DNA of 64,000 nucleotides from Siniperca chuatsi (GCF_020085105.1 NC_058062.1:9217945-9281944), one strand, 5' to 3'. Positions 1 through 15,117 are shown, counted from the stretch's first letter. Made by a program: numbers and translations. The notes: a model not told the origin generated them from the sequence alone.

Positions 1-3000
1 GAATTTTATTTTAGCAGAGGCAACAACAGCAGGACTTATTTAGTCTTTCGGCTCCAGGACGGGACACAACAACTAGGTCATTTTAATAAAGCTCCCATAT
101 TTAAATCTCTTTCATCTGTTACACAGGCATATATGTCTTACATGCACAAATGTTATCTGGATGGGTATGACTTATTGAAGATAAAGTGGTTTGACCAACA
201 GATAAGTTCTTACTCACAGCTACAGTATGTGCTCCAGTTCCTAGCGCTGCATGTGGTGGGAAGAGCATTAATCACATTAATCGCACATACTGTACATCAA
301 CTACAGCATACCCTCTGCTCAAACTGAGGGTAAAAAAAATTACTTTACAAACAGCATGTTTCTAATATAGTCGCTGACATTTGCAACCCACAGGAGAAAT
401 CTGTGGGTCTGACAGTTACTCATCACTGTGGTGGGACACAAATGTGGGTCACAATACATTTTGGCAGAGGCTGTGAACAATGTAGATTGTGGAGCAATGA
501 CTCAGATAAACGTGAGGTGAGATTTGGGTCTCTGTGTCAAAACAAGTGAGAATCACTCATCAAGGCAGCGCCATTTCTATTACTGGTTTTCAAAGACAGT
601 TCTCAGAAAATCCAGATACTAAAAAAACATTCACAGATCCATGTGTTACTGTGTACATGGTAAATATGTGACTTGAATAGCACTAAACTCAGAACAGTTG
701 CATTACACGCACTAATTCATTCATTCATATAAGTAGCAAAATTATTTTTTACAATTTATATTTTATTAATATATATATTTAACCCAAAACTAACCCTATC
801 TGTGTTTCTTCTGCCAAAGTGCTATCAACATGAAGAGGATACAATAACAACAGAATCTGTGCACCGCTGCATTCATATCGTTCAGGATGTTATTTGTAGA
901 GCACACAAAAGCAGTCTGCTACAGAACAGGCCAGTGATCAAAGCAAATAAAACCTAATTTCAGATTTTCAGTTGTCTGACATCCATCCACTGCTGTATGT
1001 CACCCATGACATAATCATATCATGTATTTACCACCTAATAATCTAGACTCTGATATAGGCTACTCTGAGGAAATGAGGGGCAACGAGGGAAACACCCAGA
1101 GGTGAAGCCAGGGTCTCCGACCTGGGATCAGGGACATATAAAAGCAAGGATGATGGGGGAGGAAGGGTGAAGAATGAAGACATGCAGCTGGGCCAAGAGA
1201 TCTGTGGAAAACTCCCGACAAAAGTACAGGAAAACTGGGAAGGCTGGGGCAGGTCCTCTGGGACAGTCACAGCCCCAGTGAGGGGGACGCCTCCTCAGTC
1301 CTGATTTAACTGAAGAAAACACACAGACTCTTTGTCTATGGAAATAAAGTCAGTTTTCCCCCCCAGGTCACAGAGCACACATGTAGGGATGCTTCCTTAC
1401 TCTGCTCTGGTTTGACAGCAAGCAAATATTGTCATGTAGGAGCGACAAATAATCAGGAAATGTAATATTGGTGAGTAGACAGAATGTCTAATTCAGACAA
1501 GATGAAAGAAGTGAAACTAACAGAATGGGAGTACAAACCCTGACAGGCTCCAGGAACAAATTACTTTTCAATTGTATTACTGTTCATGATTGTTCTGAGT
1601 GAATATGCGTCACCATATATTAGGCTTCAAGCGTGATGCCTTCACTATAACTGGGCGTGATCAGCTGGGCACCATAAATGAGAGGCTTTACATCATTTTC
1701 CCTGGCACGTGGCATTACAAGCTCTGTCAACTGGCAAATGGAAGGGAAAGTTGGCACGGGTGTGAAGCGAAGCAGACTCAGTAGAAAAGGAAAGCTGAGA
1801 GTTACAGGATCAGGTACTTGTTCAAATATGCCAATGGCACCTGGCTTGATGCCACGTCAGTCCGTCTGACTGACAAACATTTAACACAGTCCAACAGATT
1901 AACCCAAATCTATTTGTATGAAAAGTACAACTTAATAATAAAATAGGACCTAAAATGCACGATGAGCACACTTTGGTGACCTCTCAGCACTGGTATTTCA
2001 ACACTTACATGGTTCAAGTTCAGTCAAAAGAAAAGAGCATTCAAACTGACTAAGATCCACCTCTTCCGAAAAATGCCAGTAAAAGAAAAGTCACAGAGGA
2101 GTCCAAAACACACCCTCAATTCTGGGAAAGCTGCTGGAGTGAGTTTGGCGCGTGGTATGTGATGTTGGTGGGACTGCTGAAACGGTCCAGATATAACTGT
2201 GTGTGTGCAGTTCCATTCAGGGAACAGTCAACTTGAGTTTAGCAGTCTGGTACACAATGAGGATTCACAGCCTCTGGGTATGACGACTGACTGTGCCAAA
2301 GATAGAGGGGCAGGGGGAGGAGTGAAGGGGGCTGGGGGAAGGCTATCCTATTTAAAACTGCACTCTCATCGTTGCTGTAACATTGCTGGGATAATGTATC
2401 AGTCAGGGTGTTCCTTAAGTTGGTCCTCTGGTCTGACAATGATCTGAGAAAAAGTAAACAGACACAACACAGTGCTATCATTGCAACAGTTGAGGCCTGT
2501 GCTGCATGTATTGCAGTACAGTATCCAATGTGGATTAGCAACACACATTTTCTGGATGTATTTTCAATATTAAGTTCTAGTCTGTCTAACTCTTCTGTAA
2601 TAAGTCAAACTTAAGAAGGGTTGACCATAAAGTTGTACTACTGTTGTGTAAGTTTTGAAACAAAACCCTCTGTCAAGGGAAGACTACGCAATTGCAACAT
2701 ACTTGATATATACTGTCTATTTCTGTCTCAAGGCACCTGGTAAAGAAAGATATTTATTGGGTTATCTGCGAACACACCCTCTGAGAGCTCTTCACATTCA
2801 AAGAGGAAGATCAAAGTACAAGGAGCCATTGGTGCTTGTCTTTAAGCACAAGCCTTCTGAGAAAAAACACACAGCATTCCCACAGCCCTGAAAATGAGCT
2901 TTGTCCTGAGGTTAACCAGCCTCAGACACCATGTCAGTGAGAACACAAGCTATGGAACCAAAAACACCCTGTAACTACCAACCCCCAAATTAGATGTTTT

Positions 3001-6000
3001 CATCTCTGCTACATCCTAATGGTGGCCTAAACCAAATAACTGTGAAAACAATTCATAGTAACCTGTATTTTCAATTTAGTCATACCTCTGACTTTTCTCA
3101 GAGCATAAAAGGTTTCTAGTAAATTCTGTGAATGCCGGTTCATGTATGACTGTCTGGCTTATGACAGATGAGGTGCTGACTGTGAGAAGGGCTGGGTGGC
3201 ATGTTGGCAGACAGAGGCCTTGGAGGCTCAGAGGTAGACCTGAAATAGCCCTGCTGCTGCATTACAGCATTACATCACAACTGACTACACCGACATGGCT
3301 ACCACTGCATCATGCCACCGCCAAGATGTCATGGGACGGGAACAATTGGATGCAATGGCTGTGAGTCACACAACCAAGCCATCAACAGGGGATGCACTCT
3401 GAGATCTTGCAATACTCAGTATACCATATTTCTAGGGAGACAGACAAGCAGCCATAGGATGATGATCTGTCAAGCAACAAACACCACACTTCCTGTATAA
3501 TTATAATAAATGTGCCACAACCAATACATGTTTTGTTTTAGATTTTCCTCTGATTTCAAGGCAGAATGTATCTGCTTACATTCCTTATTGCAAATGCACA
3601 GCAGACACTAGACACAACGCGGTTTTTGGTTTTCCACAAATACCACATTATTTGACATGCAAGAAACTGTTCCTGCTCCTGACAACTTAGTCAAAACTGT
3701 AACCACATCAAAGTCAGATAGGTATTAGGTGAGCGAGGACTAGATCAAACACTGCCTGTGGGCTCTCTCACCATCAATCCCCTGTAAAACCATACCTGAC
3801 ATGCTTTTTAAGCTAATCTCTGTTTGAGCTCAGTTGTGGGAACAGTTGTAACCAATATATTTAGCAGGAAAGCATGTGTATTGTCTCTAAAGTAGCAGAA
3901 CAAGTTGGTTAACATGTTTGACCTCTCCAGATACTGCTGCCGTGCCCCACATTTGCAAATCAACCAAGAAGACAATCTTCACTGTAGCAGCAGACACTGG
4001 CTGTGATGACAGATACATGACAGTCTCAGAGAAATATGTAATTCAGCTCTATAATATTTAAACTTAAGCTTTTACAAACACTGCATGATGTTAACCTCTT
4101 CAACACTATTGTGTTTTAATATTTTAATACAGCAGATACAGAATATAGAACATTAATGTGATATTGTTATACAGTGTGGAAGTTTTTTCAAAAGCTGTTT
4201 AAGGGAACTTTGATGGGCAAATCAGCATCCTGTCCCTTCAGAGTTTAACAGAATGTGAACATGTGAAATGCTTAAATGAAAAGCATGCAGAATGATCAGA
4301 TTATCCTAAAGGATAGAAATTGATATAGTGGACCCCTTTAAGAGATGTATGCCCAGTAAATATTACAGATACAGACAGACTTATAGATAGACTTAATACA
4401 GTATGTTATACCACCTTACTATTTCGTATTACTCCTTTAACATATATGGTCAGAGCAAATTTCTACCTGGTCAGTAATAAATGTAAACTTCAGGTCGCCT
4501 GTAAAAAAGGATTCTCAAGTGAACAAATTTTTGACTTGTGATACAGATGTGTTTGTTGGTGAAACAGCCTGAGGTTATTTAGAGAAGCATGTGCTCTGCA
4601 CACATGGGACTGTTCAGCCCAGTGACGCTAATTTTGCTTGAACTCGGAGAGAGCTTTATCCAGAGACTCAAAGAAGAAAATGACCAACAATCACAGAGAG
4701 TACACCCATGTCCAGGAACAGGCAGATTTTAGAAGGCTTTTTCCAGGAAATCTATTGCTGTTTTTTAGTCCTACTGAAGATTGTGTCATCTTATCAGCAG
4801 TGCATCAAATCTACAAAGAGAGACCATTCTGGACTAATAAACTGTGTCCTGCTTGTAGATGCATCATCTTGAAGTGATTAGGCCACATATGAAAAACATT
4901 AACATTAACACTATGGTGCTATTGCATAGTGATGCATGCTTTGAGATGTATGGAAAGAAATATCTTTTGAAGAATGGCAATGAATGAAGGTGTTACATAA
5001 CCACTGAGCGAAAAAATCTTAGCTCTGTAGCTCTTTTGAAGGCAATACCATGAAGCAGTTGTACAGGACTGTGCACTTGGCCAGACTGACAGAAAGACAG
5101 ATACCGCGCCATGAGTCATGCAGGCATGACTACAGTGTGGCCCCCTCAGCAGCCCCCCTGAAAAAACTCACATACCAGCCAGTCAACACAGGCCAGCCTG
5201 GATGGTCCACCTGCCTCAGCAGAGCTACTCCCATCTCTCCAAGTATCATGTACTCACATGCACCCACATAAACATCCAAACACACACACACACATTGGGA
5301 ACATTCTCTCTGGGTGCAGTTGGAGTAGATACAGAGGATGAGCATGACTGCCACTATCACACATCAGGGCACTGCTTTATCGGTGTGATTACATCACCCC
5401 GAGCCATGATCCCCCTCCCTCCATGAGATAAGGTTTCAGGAACACTGGGCACACAAACCGGCCATGTGCTCCTATGTCCTGTCTGCCAAAATAACTCAGC
5501 AGTTTCTAATACAGTACGTCTATGGTTTCACTTCAGTCTGCCCAGGTATTGTAGGACACTGGAGTGCGTAACCTTTCTGATGTCAACAAGTTTGCAGTTT
5601 GTTAATATGTGAGCTGCCATCCTGGAGCTTTCAACCTCTGATGAGTAAAATCTAGACATTTAGGTGGCTCCTCCACGCGTATGCGTATTTGTGACAGTCT
5701 GCCATGAGTCACTTTGAGTCACCATGTGTTAGTGCCTCATGAAACCCACAATTCAGAAGAAAACAAAGCTCTAAGAAAGAAACAATACTTTCAGGTTTAA
5801 AGGAGTCGAGTGCAGGGAGATGATTTGAGAAGTACATGCTGTTTGCTGCTCTTTTCATCCACATTTTCATCATGAATTATGTAACTATCTATATTATAGC
5901 AAATAATGCTGCTGTTTGTTGATTCATAGAAACATGCATAAACATTCATGATTGCCTTTGAGGAAGATGGTGGTGATGCTGATGATGAACAGGAGAAGGT

Positions 6001-6479
6001 GGAAGAGGAGGAGTTGGAGGAGGATGGACAAGGATAAGTGAGGTCATGGTTGTAGCTTTATGCACATGTTGCATGATTATTCAACAACATAGTCATTCCT
6101 TTGTCCAAAATTGCAATTAGGCTGAGCTATCTTCCATCAGCCTCCAGCCACATGAGATAATGTTGCCTGATCTTGAAATCAAATCATCAAGCCTTTGGCT
6201 CATGTAGCTTCTCAGCCTGTATCTCATTTTGGACATGAGGCTCATTTCACACCTCATTCATTCCACTTCAACTCATCTTGAATATGTAGGGTATTTCACT
6301 TTTCTTTTTTTTTTTAAAGTGACTGGGCCTGAAAGTACACCTAATTACACGAGCACTTTAAATAGCCTACTTTCACTATGAAAACTCCACTAAAAGCAGC
6401 GCAAATGGCACAGCACCCTGTAACCGAAATGAAGCTCTGACTATGTCCAGCCTGTATGTGAAGGATTCCCATGTCGACC
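1..6479. other. Non-coding stretch upstream of mpg
   Basis: No open reading frame in this stretch looks like an exon of a known family, and no rhbdf1-like coding exon was found on either strand. The sequence is AT-rich and mostly single copy by eye. One AP-1/NF-E2-type core fused to a GATA site lies at 498-509. From synteny (RHBDF1-MPG-NPRL3 in other vertebrates) this could be intergenic DNA or a long first intron of a leftward gene; that is inference only. Confidence 0.4.
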
Positions 6480-7140
6480 AATTGACCAGTTATTCAATCG
6501 ACTCGTCTAAGCTCGTTCGATCCTCCTCGATCACGACGCGTGAGCGCTTCCTCCGACTGCTGCCTTCCGTATGCTCGACCACGGGAGTCATCTAATAATG
6601 ACACAACTTACCCTTATAACAATCAGCTCAGATGATCTCCAGCAGCAAAACAAAAAATCCGGTTTCACAGATTTTGTTCCCAGGCAGCAGATGAGTGGTT
6701 TGTCACATCATCCTGATAGCGGCGCAGAAATAAACACGTTTCTTCTCCACCGCGCAGATGTTTTTAAGCCAAGCCCGGTGCCGTGGTATTAAATCTGGTC
6801 ACTTTGATCGCACCAGCAGCAGAGGCAGTCCAAGGTGATGTGGCCGAAATGTGGCTGCCGTCCGGTACTCTGCTTCCCACCTACGGATAGAGCATTCCCA
6901 CACTGCTCCATGGATCAACCCGGGGTAAGTTTTCTTCTGCCGGTTGTAGCCTAATTCAGTTTGGCGGAGAGTCAGCCCCGCCCTGGACTGGAGACGGTCT
7001 GTGGAGAAGGCAAGCCCGTCAAGATCACCAACCAATCGGTGTGTACACAGGGAGGCGCTGCTTCTCCCGGTTAACGGCGGTGACTAAGCGATATCTTCAA
7101 CCAGATTGGGGTCCGGAGGCTGAAACCGGGGTTTAACTCT
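6480..7140. promoter_or_regulatory. CpG-rich island, possible promoter of a leftward gene
   Basis: This interval is clearly richer in G+C and CpG than the AT-rich DNA on both sides, with many CG dinucleotides between 6480 and 6600 and again between 6720 and 7120. Such islands in fish usually mark promoters or first exons. In other vertebrates rhbdf1 is transcribed away from mpg, so a divergent rhbdf1 promoter or 5'UTR exon is the natural guess, but no rhbdf1 coding sequence is visible to confirm it. A plus-strand ATG at 6911 followed closely by a donor-like GGTAAGT is also present, so direction is unresolved. Confidence 0.35.
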
Positions 7141-10100
7141 CTCCATCTGCAGTGATTCACTTCATAAATGTAAAATTCTCCGTAGAGCTCCCTTAAATTA
7201 AATATTTAGGCCTAATGACTACATTTAAATTGTAATTAATTTAAATAGGCTATATTTTATAATAATCATTTCATAATAATTTCCTGATCTGCAGTAGAAG
7301 GAATGGGAGAAGGAAAAACCTAGTTCAGTTTATAATTTATTTTATTGCGGATACTTTTAAAGACAAAACCTTTATGAGGGAAAATTATGTAAAAATCATA
7401 GTGTCAAGGACATTTTTTAGCAACAATTTGTCTGAAATTCCTGGAGGTTCAGAGGTTATCATGATCACTGACAGACAGTACTTACAACCTACTACTACCA
7501 ATTAGATTGGCGCACTGGAAAAACACACTGGATATGTCAAAAGTACTTGTCATAAATGGCTATCCTCAGCCTGGATTATCACTGCAACCTGTTATTTACA
7601 CAGACCTACTTGATTAATGTGGGCATAATACGTTCTTTATGGCTCATATGAATCAGCATGTAATAACAACAACAACATATAAGCAAATTTCAAAATAAAA
7701 TCAGTGACATGCCATGATGATGCAACCTTACAAAATAGGTAGCACAGTTCCATTTTGTGGTTTTAGCTGCAGAATTAGTTTTATTATATTTGAACTGCTA
7801 TTCTAAATATTTATTTTTCTCATTGTTTCCCCTTATTCTAATTATTAGTATTTATTAAACACTAGTCTTCAGCACAGCATTTCACTGTACATATTGTATG
7901 AGCATGTGCCAGATAAAACATTTGAATCTTGAATCAAAACCTGGTGATACAGTAGCTATTGGGGCCTTTTTCAGTAGTGAGCCTAGACAATATAAAACAA
8001 TAAGATACTTCATCTGGTACAAAGGTAAGTTCATAGAGATTCAAGTGTTTGCACTCAGATTTTTGTACAATAGATGGATGACCTTTCTGAAGTGAGCACA
8101 TGCTATACAGAAAAAAGGAACTTCTCTCATTTGAGGTTATGAATATGCATCACTTGCATCAATTGAGCTCACTTGCAGGAGTCACCAGAGCTTTGAAATG
8201 TGACAATCCTCCTCCTCCACTCTGCATACTCTCATCAAATATGTTTATTCTGGTCTTACTTCTTAAATGTTGGGACTTTGTCATACAAAAACTCCAAGTG
8301 ATGGATTTTCTAATAACTGATGAGCATCATGTAATCTGTAACTCCTACTCATATTTCAGCAAGCCTACCTGAGTGTGTGAAGCTGAAATTAATAATTATA
8401 AATACATAAATGTTGATAAATACATTGTGTAAACAGGTCAAATGACTATTACAAATGTATTATGTAAACCTTCATATTTCTTTCCCACATTTTTGGTCTG
8501 TTTTTAGACAAACCATGCAATGTTGCCACATGACACCATGATGATCATGAAATCATATGATATCAATGATCAGTAGAGCAACTGCCCATGAACCCTGTGC
8601 TCTCAGTACATTTCAATTGAATTATACAGTCCTAGTTTATTACTGAGCCAATGACGAAACTGATTGTCTATGAACTATTATATAAATCCCATACATTTTC
8701 ATCAAATCAGTGAGCATCCACATGCATATTACGCCAGGGTCATATGAGCCTGGGGTTTGGGTCTGCTGATGTTGGCTGACTGAGGCCTATTAAACTAAGC
8801 CTGAACACTGTCTGTGTACACATCTTAACTGGCCAGTCTTGTTTAGTTAGTCAAGAGCTCTGAACACAGCAACATAGAAAGGAAATCAAAAGCAATGGTA
8901 AAGAATGTTATTGTAGATGTCAAGATATGTTCATAACACATAACATAAAGGTGGACACAGTAACAGGGACACAAAAGCAATATCACACAAGGCAATAAGG
9001 CAATCCATAAAAACACTAAATGAAGTACACCACAAATATTGAGTATCTGCTGGTCAAATCCCATCCAATAGTAATGATAATTATTTTGTTTATTTATTTT
9101 GTTTTTCCTTCATGTTACAGCTGCACAGCATACAGTAGCATTTTATGAAAACAACAGTCAAACTAGTAAAGTAATTTAAATCAGAGCAGCAGAATATCTC
9201 TGCTTTAAGAAAATAGAGCCAGCATCTCAGGCGTTCTTTGATGGTTTCCTATAATATTTTGTATAGTGTGCCTCAGTATTTTGTACAATATTTTGCAGAG
9301 GAGCATGTATCTCTCTTTATCTCCAGTGTGAACTAAATACTGAAGTTCAGGTGCAGCTTTTCAACCAACAGCAGCACCTGAGAGTTCTGAACGCTGAAAG
9401 TCGCTTGTAGTCGTTTTGCATCTCTTTCCACCTGGGTGTCCTGCTCCTATCTAGGAGGGGTGAGGGTCCTTTACATGTTTGTGTCCAGGGGCCCATTGTC
9501 TCATAATCCGTCCATGAATGTAGGCCTCAAAAATTGGCAAATACTTGAATCATGCACTGTCTTAATAAAAACAGAACATTACAATTTATTGAAAAGGTAT
9601 TGCATTAGCTAGTATAGTTATATTATGATAGATAGATAGACAGACAGACAGATGCAGAGGGATGAATGAATCCCCCACAAATGCATACAAAAATTAGATT
9701 CACATGTGTGGCATGCCATTATATTCACATTATTGTTGCTGAGATTCCTCCCATACTTGGCTTGTGGGATTCTGCAGCTATGTCTTAATCATTAATTCAC
9801 ACCCAAACCTCATGGGCATTTCCAAGTGTGAGATTGATTTACAGAAACTGAGTCCAAAGAATTTTCACAGCAATAATCTGTGAGACTGCATATCTATACA
9901 TTTTGAATGTATTAAAAAAAACTCTCACCAGTAACACAGGCAATGTTCCTCTGACGAGTCACATCAGTATCTGTGTTTTTAAGAAGTTAATAAATACATT
10001 TAATACATTAACTCTGTTTTTTTAAACAAGACTGCAACAATTGGCGACTTCAAAATCACTTTGCTTTGTACTGTAAAAGGAAGATTTTCATGAGAGAAAA

Positions 10101-10565
10101 TGGAGCCCTTCTACTGCATCGGGTAATACACGCTGTTGCTCCATCTAATGAAAAGACCATTTCAGTGCATTCCATCATGGTTTCAGTGAAAGCTCAGATC
10201 CACCTGGGAATATTCTCCAGGAGAGAGATGGATGTTAGGAAGCAGAAGGTTTCTGAGGTACTGACAAGGGGGACCAAGTACGCAGTTCTCCTCAGATGAG
10301 GTTTCGGGGCACAAGCGTCTCAGGTTCCTGGAAAAGTCTACTTCATGGTTGCTTTGATGTACATGTTGATTAAGACACTCTCCACAGAATGTGGCAGCCA
10401 GTGCCTTTCTGCTATTAAAATAAAGGAAGACATAACATGATCCCATTTTTATGCTGACAGGGCAGATGATTTGTTTATATTACTAGAACAAGGGATCATA
10501 AGAGTGATGATTTTTATATTCAATAGTATTTTCTACAGATCTGCTGATCAATACAGGTTTTTCCA
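7141..10565. other. Non-coding intergenic DNA
   Basis: AT-rich sequence with only short chance reading frames. A small GATA/GACA tetranucleotide run lies near 9629-9652. I see no gene or recognisable mobile element here. Confidence 0.5.
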
Positions 10566-10915
10566 ATGGTGGAAGAAGTATTCAGACTCTTTACTCAAGT
10601 AAAAGTAGCAATAGTATTAACAATAAAATATACTAAAATTATCAAAAGTAAAAATAATCATCATGCAGGAGGGCCACTTCCAGAGTGTTATGTTATTGTA
10701 TATATTATTATATTAATGGTTTATCAATCCTGGAACACCACTGTTGAGCTCATTTGAACTATTTTTTATACTGTTTGGTGGTTTAAATAACAGAAATAAA
10801 TGTAGTGAAGTAAATGTATAAAGTAGCATGAAATGGAAATACTCAAGTAAAGTACTACTATAGTACTGTGCAGTACTTGAGTAGCTTTAATGTACTTAGT
10901 TGCTATCCACCACTG
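10566..10915. repeat. MITE-like repeat with GTGGTGGA-type termini
   Basis: The left end reads TGGTGGAAGAAGTATTCAGA and the right end finishes ATCCACCACTG, giving inverted CAGTGGTGGA-type termini. The interior carries the ACTCAAGTAAAAGTA and CATGCAGGAGGGCCA motifs of a very common teleost non-autonomous DNA transposon family (probably hAT-related). A second copy lies at 42726-43482 and the start of a third at 63924. No coding capacity. Confidence 0.55.
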
Positions 10916-13900
10916 TTTTTTCAGTAAATGATGGTTAATCTTGTATTGCCCAGGAGCATATCCTTGTTCAGCAACTTTACATTTGTTTGCCACAGTTTCA
11001 ATTGGGGGTCTATAAAAATTCACTGAAGTGATACTGTTCCTTGACATATATATTCAGCAGAAGTGAACATACATTCATTATAACTAACAAGATTCTTGCT
11101 ACAGGAAATATAGTAAGTGTCTAAAGTGCGGTTTTGAATTTTATTTAACACCTCCTCCACAGCAAAACACCATCAGCAGCTCTCCTCCCATACAATAAGT
11201 AAGTAGCAAGAAACATCCTGTTTCCTTTTTTAAAACAAAACGCTACATCACGACTGAATTTAGTCAGTTCAGATGTGAGGGTAAATCAAAATATACAGCA
11301 GGCACACAGCAGACAGGTCTCACAACTGGTCTGTATTTCACAGTATGAAAGGCTAGAGCTTCCTCTCAGCAAAAGTCTCCTCTCCATCTTGCACCTATGG
11401 GTCTCGTCCCTGCCAGCATGACTGATAGCCACACTGCAAATTGAGCTGATTCAGAGACATGCTCCTAAATTAGGCAAAAGATAGTATTTCCACCACAGGA
11501 ATGAGTTTATCGGACTTCATCAACTCTTTTACATGTACTCAGCTATGTAAGAACCGTTCAGTGGCCTACCGGGAGGCTCTGATTGATATACCATGAAGTT
11601 GTAGTAATTAACAGTGAAGTTTCCCCTGGGATAGAGGAGGGTTGAAGCTGGGGCAAAGGCAGCAGTTAGGAAGCGCCGCAGGACCTGTAGGAGCACTCAA
11701 GGCCCCATGAAGCCCCATCAATCAAACACAGATAAAAGGGTTGAGTGCAAGGGTAATGTTTAACCAAAAGGACATCGTCAGATGTCATAAATGGTTTCCT
11801 ATTTCTTCAGCCATGCAGAGAAGTATAGGGAAGACCATCATTTCTGGGTTAAGACCACAGAGAGGCTTTTGCTTGCCAATGTGTGACATGGTTTACCACA
11901 CCAAAGAAATATTCAAAAGAGGCCAAATACTGTTAAAAAGCATGTGACTTTTTTAAGGATGCTTTTATGGGTCTAATGATTTTGCTACAACAAGAAATGT
12001 CCGTTCTGTCAGAATATATGGCATTTTAGAGCTTTGCATGTCTACGGGAAAGACATTTTAATGTCACAATAAAATAGGACATTAACTTAAAGGATTTGTT
12101 TGCAACTAGCACTAATCACACAATCAATAGCTGGATAGAGTTAAAATACAATGCATGCTGTTTTATATTCCATGATAGACCACATACTGTGCATTACTGG
12201 CAAAAGGCGACCTACTGTACTCCTGCAAAATACCACAGCAGAAGAAGGCTGTTAAAGAAATCAAAGAGGGCAGAAAAGCTTTCACTGTGTGGTCATGTTG
12301 AGCAGATTTATACTCTCTTGTTTTTGTGATAAGACCAGTAGGATCCTGCAGACAGCCCTCCCTCCCTCCCTCCCTTCCTCCCTGCCTGCCTGACTCAACG
12401 GTTGTTCCCTCTGAGAGCCGCAGGTGTGAGCCGAGACAAGGAAACTGTTATCAGAGCAGACTGGGAAAGGTCAGGGGGCTGGAGATTTTAGTGCAGGATC
12501 AATCAATAAACCAAACAGCTGGAAGGCTGAGTTTTTGTCTTTTAATGATTTACTAAAACAGCCCTCAAATTGGTATTTACTCTCATTTATACTTTGAAAC
12601 TGCTATATAGTATTAAAAAAACAAATATCAGTTTACTTACTGTACTTGGTAGATTTAAAAAGTAGATTTTGCAGAGTTGTCTCTCTCAGCTGTTTCTCAA
12701 GTGTGTCTCTGCTGAATAGGTGGAGACCAAACTCTCTGAACCCAACTCTCAACTCAACTGATGCATCACTAATCTTCTATAATGCAGAACAAACAGAACA
12801 AAACCATATATGTGGTCTATACAAATATAAGGAAAACACAGACATACAGTAGACACTTGCATGCATGGTATTCCCCAACCTGTGTTTATATACCAGTGGT
12901 TCTGTTAAAACCTGTGGGCATGAGATCCCAGATGTGGAAAAAGACAAACCTGTTTCTCCATAAGCATGTCTCTGTTGTACAGGTGTGTGAACTGGTTTAC
13001 ATGGAGTAATCCCCCTGCTTCCCCCTCCCAGTGAGAACCCAGCCACCTGTGCAGCACACACCACACCTCTGCAGCAAACAAGAAAGGAGACTCATGAATC
13101 ATTAATTGCCATCATTAATTAATTAATAATTAATCCCATCAAACACTGATGATGCAGATGATTACCAGGTTCTGCCACTCATTGGCTTGGTAAGAAAAAT
13201 ATTACTGCAGTTAAAGATGCTACTGGATGGGTTTCCTGGAAGACATTATGGAGGCTGATATGCAGTATTTGTATTTGAAGCAGCCTACTGAAAGCTGATC
13301 TTTGTGTTTATGTTTTGGTATATTTAAACTTGCATTATTTAATCATTCTGCTTTTTTCGGACATATGGTCCATGGAAGAAAATGATAAAGATAAAAGATG
13401 AAAATGATATAGAAAAAACAACATTAAGTACGCAGCAATTGAAAAGGCCTCTGAAAGACCATTTAGACTATTATATGACAATAAGACTCACCTTGTAATG
13501 GAATGAGGATTGCTAGCTAAAATCTGTTATAAATATGATGATGTCATGTAAGCAATACAAATTTAAACACAGTATGAAACAAGAGGTTATCTCAGTAGCT
13601 CAAAAGCTATGACACATTGTCCCTAATAGTTTGCTGTGTTTATTTACAACAAGGAACATCGGTGATGTCCTTTTTTAAATCATGACTCTCATATAAAGGA
13701 GATGCAACAGCAAAGTCTCACACAGTTTTGATTGTAATACAGTACCTACTGCTGAAACGCTACCACTGTACTACTTGATTTGTTTATATGCCGTATGCGA
13801 CAGTTTAGCTGTTTGAGGATATTCATGCCACACTGATGAAGGTAACTATTAGTTTGGAAACAGTAAAAGGTTTGTCACTCTTGTAAAATGTGTTACCACA

Positions 13901-15066
13901 GAAGAAATCATCAAGGAAAAAGTAAACAAGTAAAACTTTAAGAAAATAAATACAATTTTGACATTTCCTTTAAATGCCAATTTACTCAGGGAAAGCATTT
14001 TGACTTTTGCACTGATGGAACTGGCATGCAAACCTAAGATGTCATAAACATGGCAGGAATAGTGATATTATTTTGGTCGATCCATTCCAGTCATGTGTTT
14101 GCTGTAATATTTTCATACAGCCAGATATAAACCAAAGATAGCAATGACAGTCTGTCTCGGTACTGAAACTTTATACAGTACATGAATATATATTTACAGA
14201 TTCATGAAAAGTACATGAAACAAATTGAAACATTTCACTGTTTAAATTTTAATTTATATGTATCAAAATAATCATAACTTTAAAAAAAACAAATATTAGG
14301 AGTTTCTTCCTTTCTAAACACTGCATGACGAAAGGATTTTATACCCAGCAAATCAACCGTTATTCTTCATAGGATTCTCATGGTGTAGTAAGATATTTTC
14401 AGTCTGCCTGCATTCTGCTCGTCCATCTGCACACACAGATGAGTCTCTGGCGTCCCTGCTCAGCGTCACTATCACTGTGGTGACTGCTGGAGTTGAAAGT
14501 GATCCAGAATGCAAAGCTACAGCCAAGCTGTGGCTGCTAAGATTATCAGTGGCAGCAACAATGAAAGCTGCCCGGCCCAGACCTCAGCATCACTGCTGAC
14601 AAGCAGTGGAAACACTGTCAAAGCAAACAATGGCCTTCACTGGTCCACTAGCCGTGACAAAGTCAACAACCCATGCCAGGACTGTTCTACTGAACATGCT
14701 CAGCAGATTTCTGTCTGGATCATATCCTGGCTCAATAAGTCAGTCCAGGTTTTTATGTAAAGTATTACTGCACAACTGTTTCATTGTTAATACAACTGCT
14801 CTGATCCTGCAGTAGCAAACTTTTTTGTGAATAAGCAATAACTCTACTTTTAAAAAACATACATTTTCTCTTATGATTTAGGAATTTTACTCTGAAAGGT
14901 TTTGCCGTTTTGCCAAAACAAAAGCAAGCGATAAGAGAGGATGACATCCAATAACTAGCCATGTAAATATTTGAAGTGGGACTTTTTATGGCACTTTTTT
15001 ATGTTGCTGTAGTATATCAACTTACCCTCGATCCAATGGTGTGTGCCCTTCACCTATTTCTGCAAT

Positions 15067-15117
<51 letters not shown>

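Noticed and set aside
14509-14757. 83-codon frame in a GC-richer patch
   Set aside because: Ordinary composition, no known domain, no splice or promoter context.
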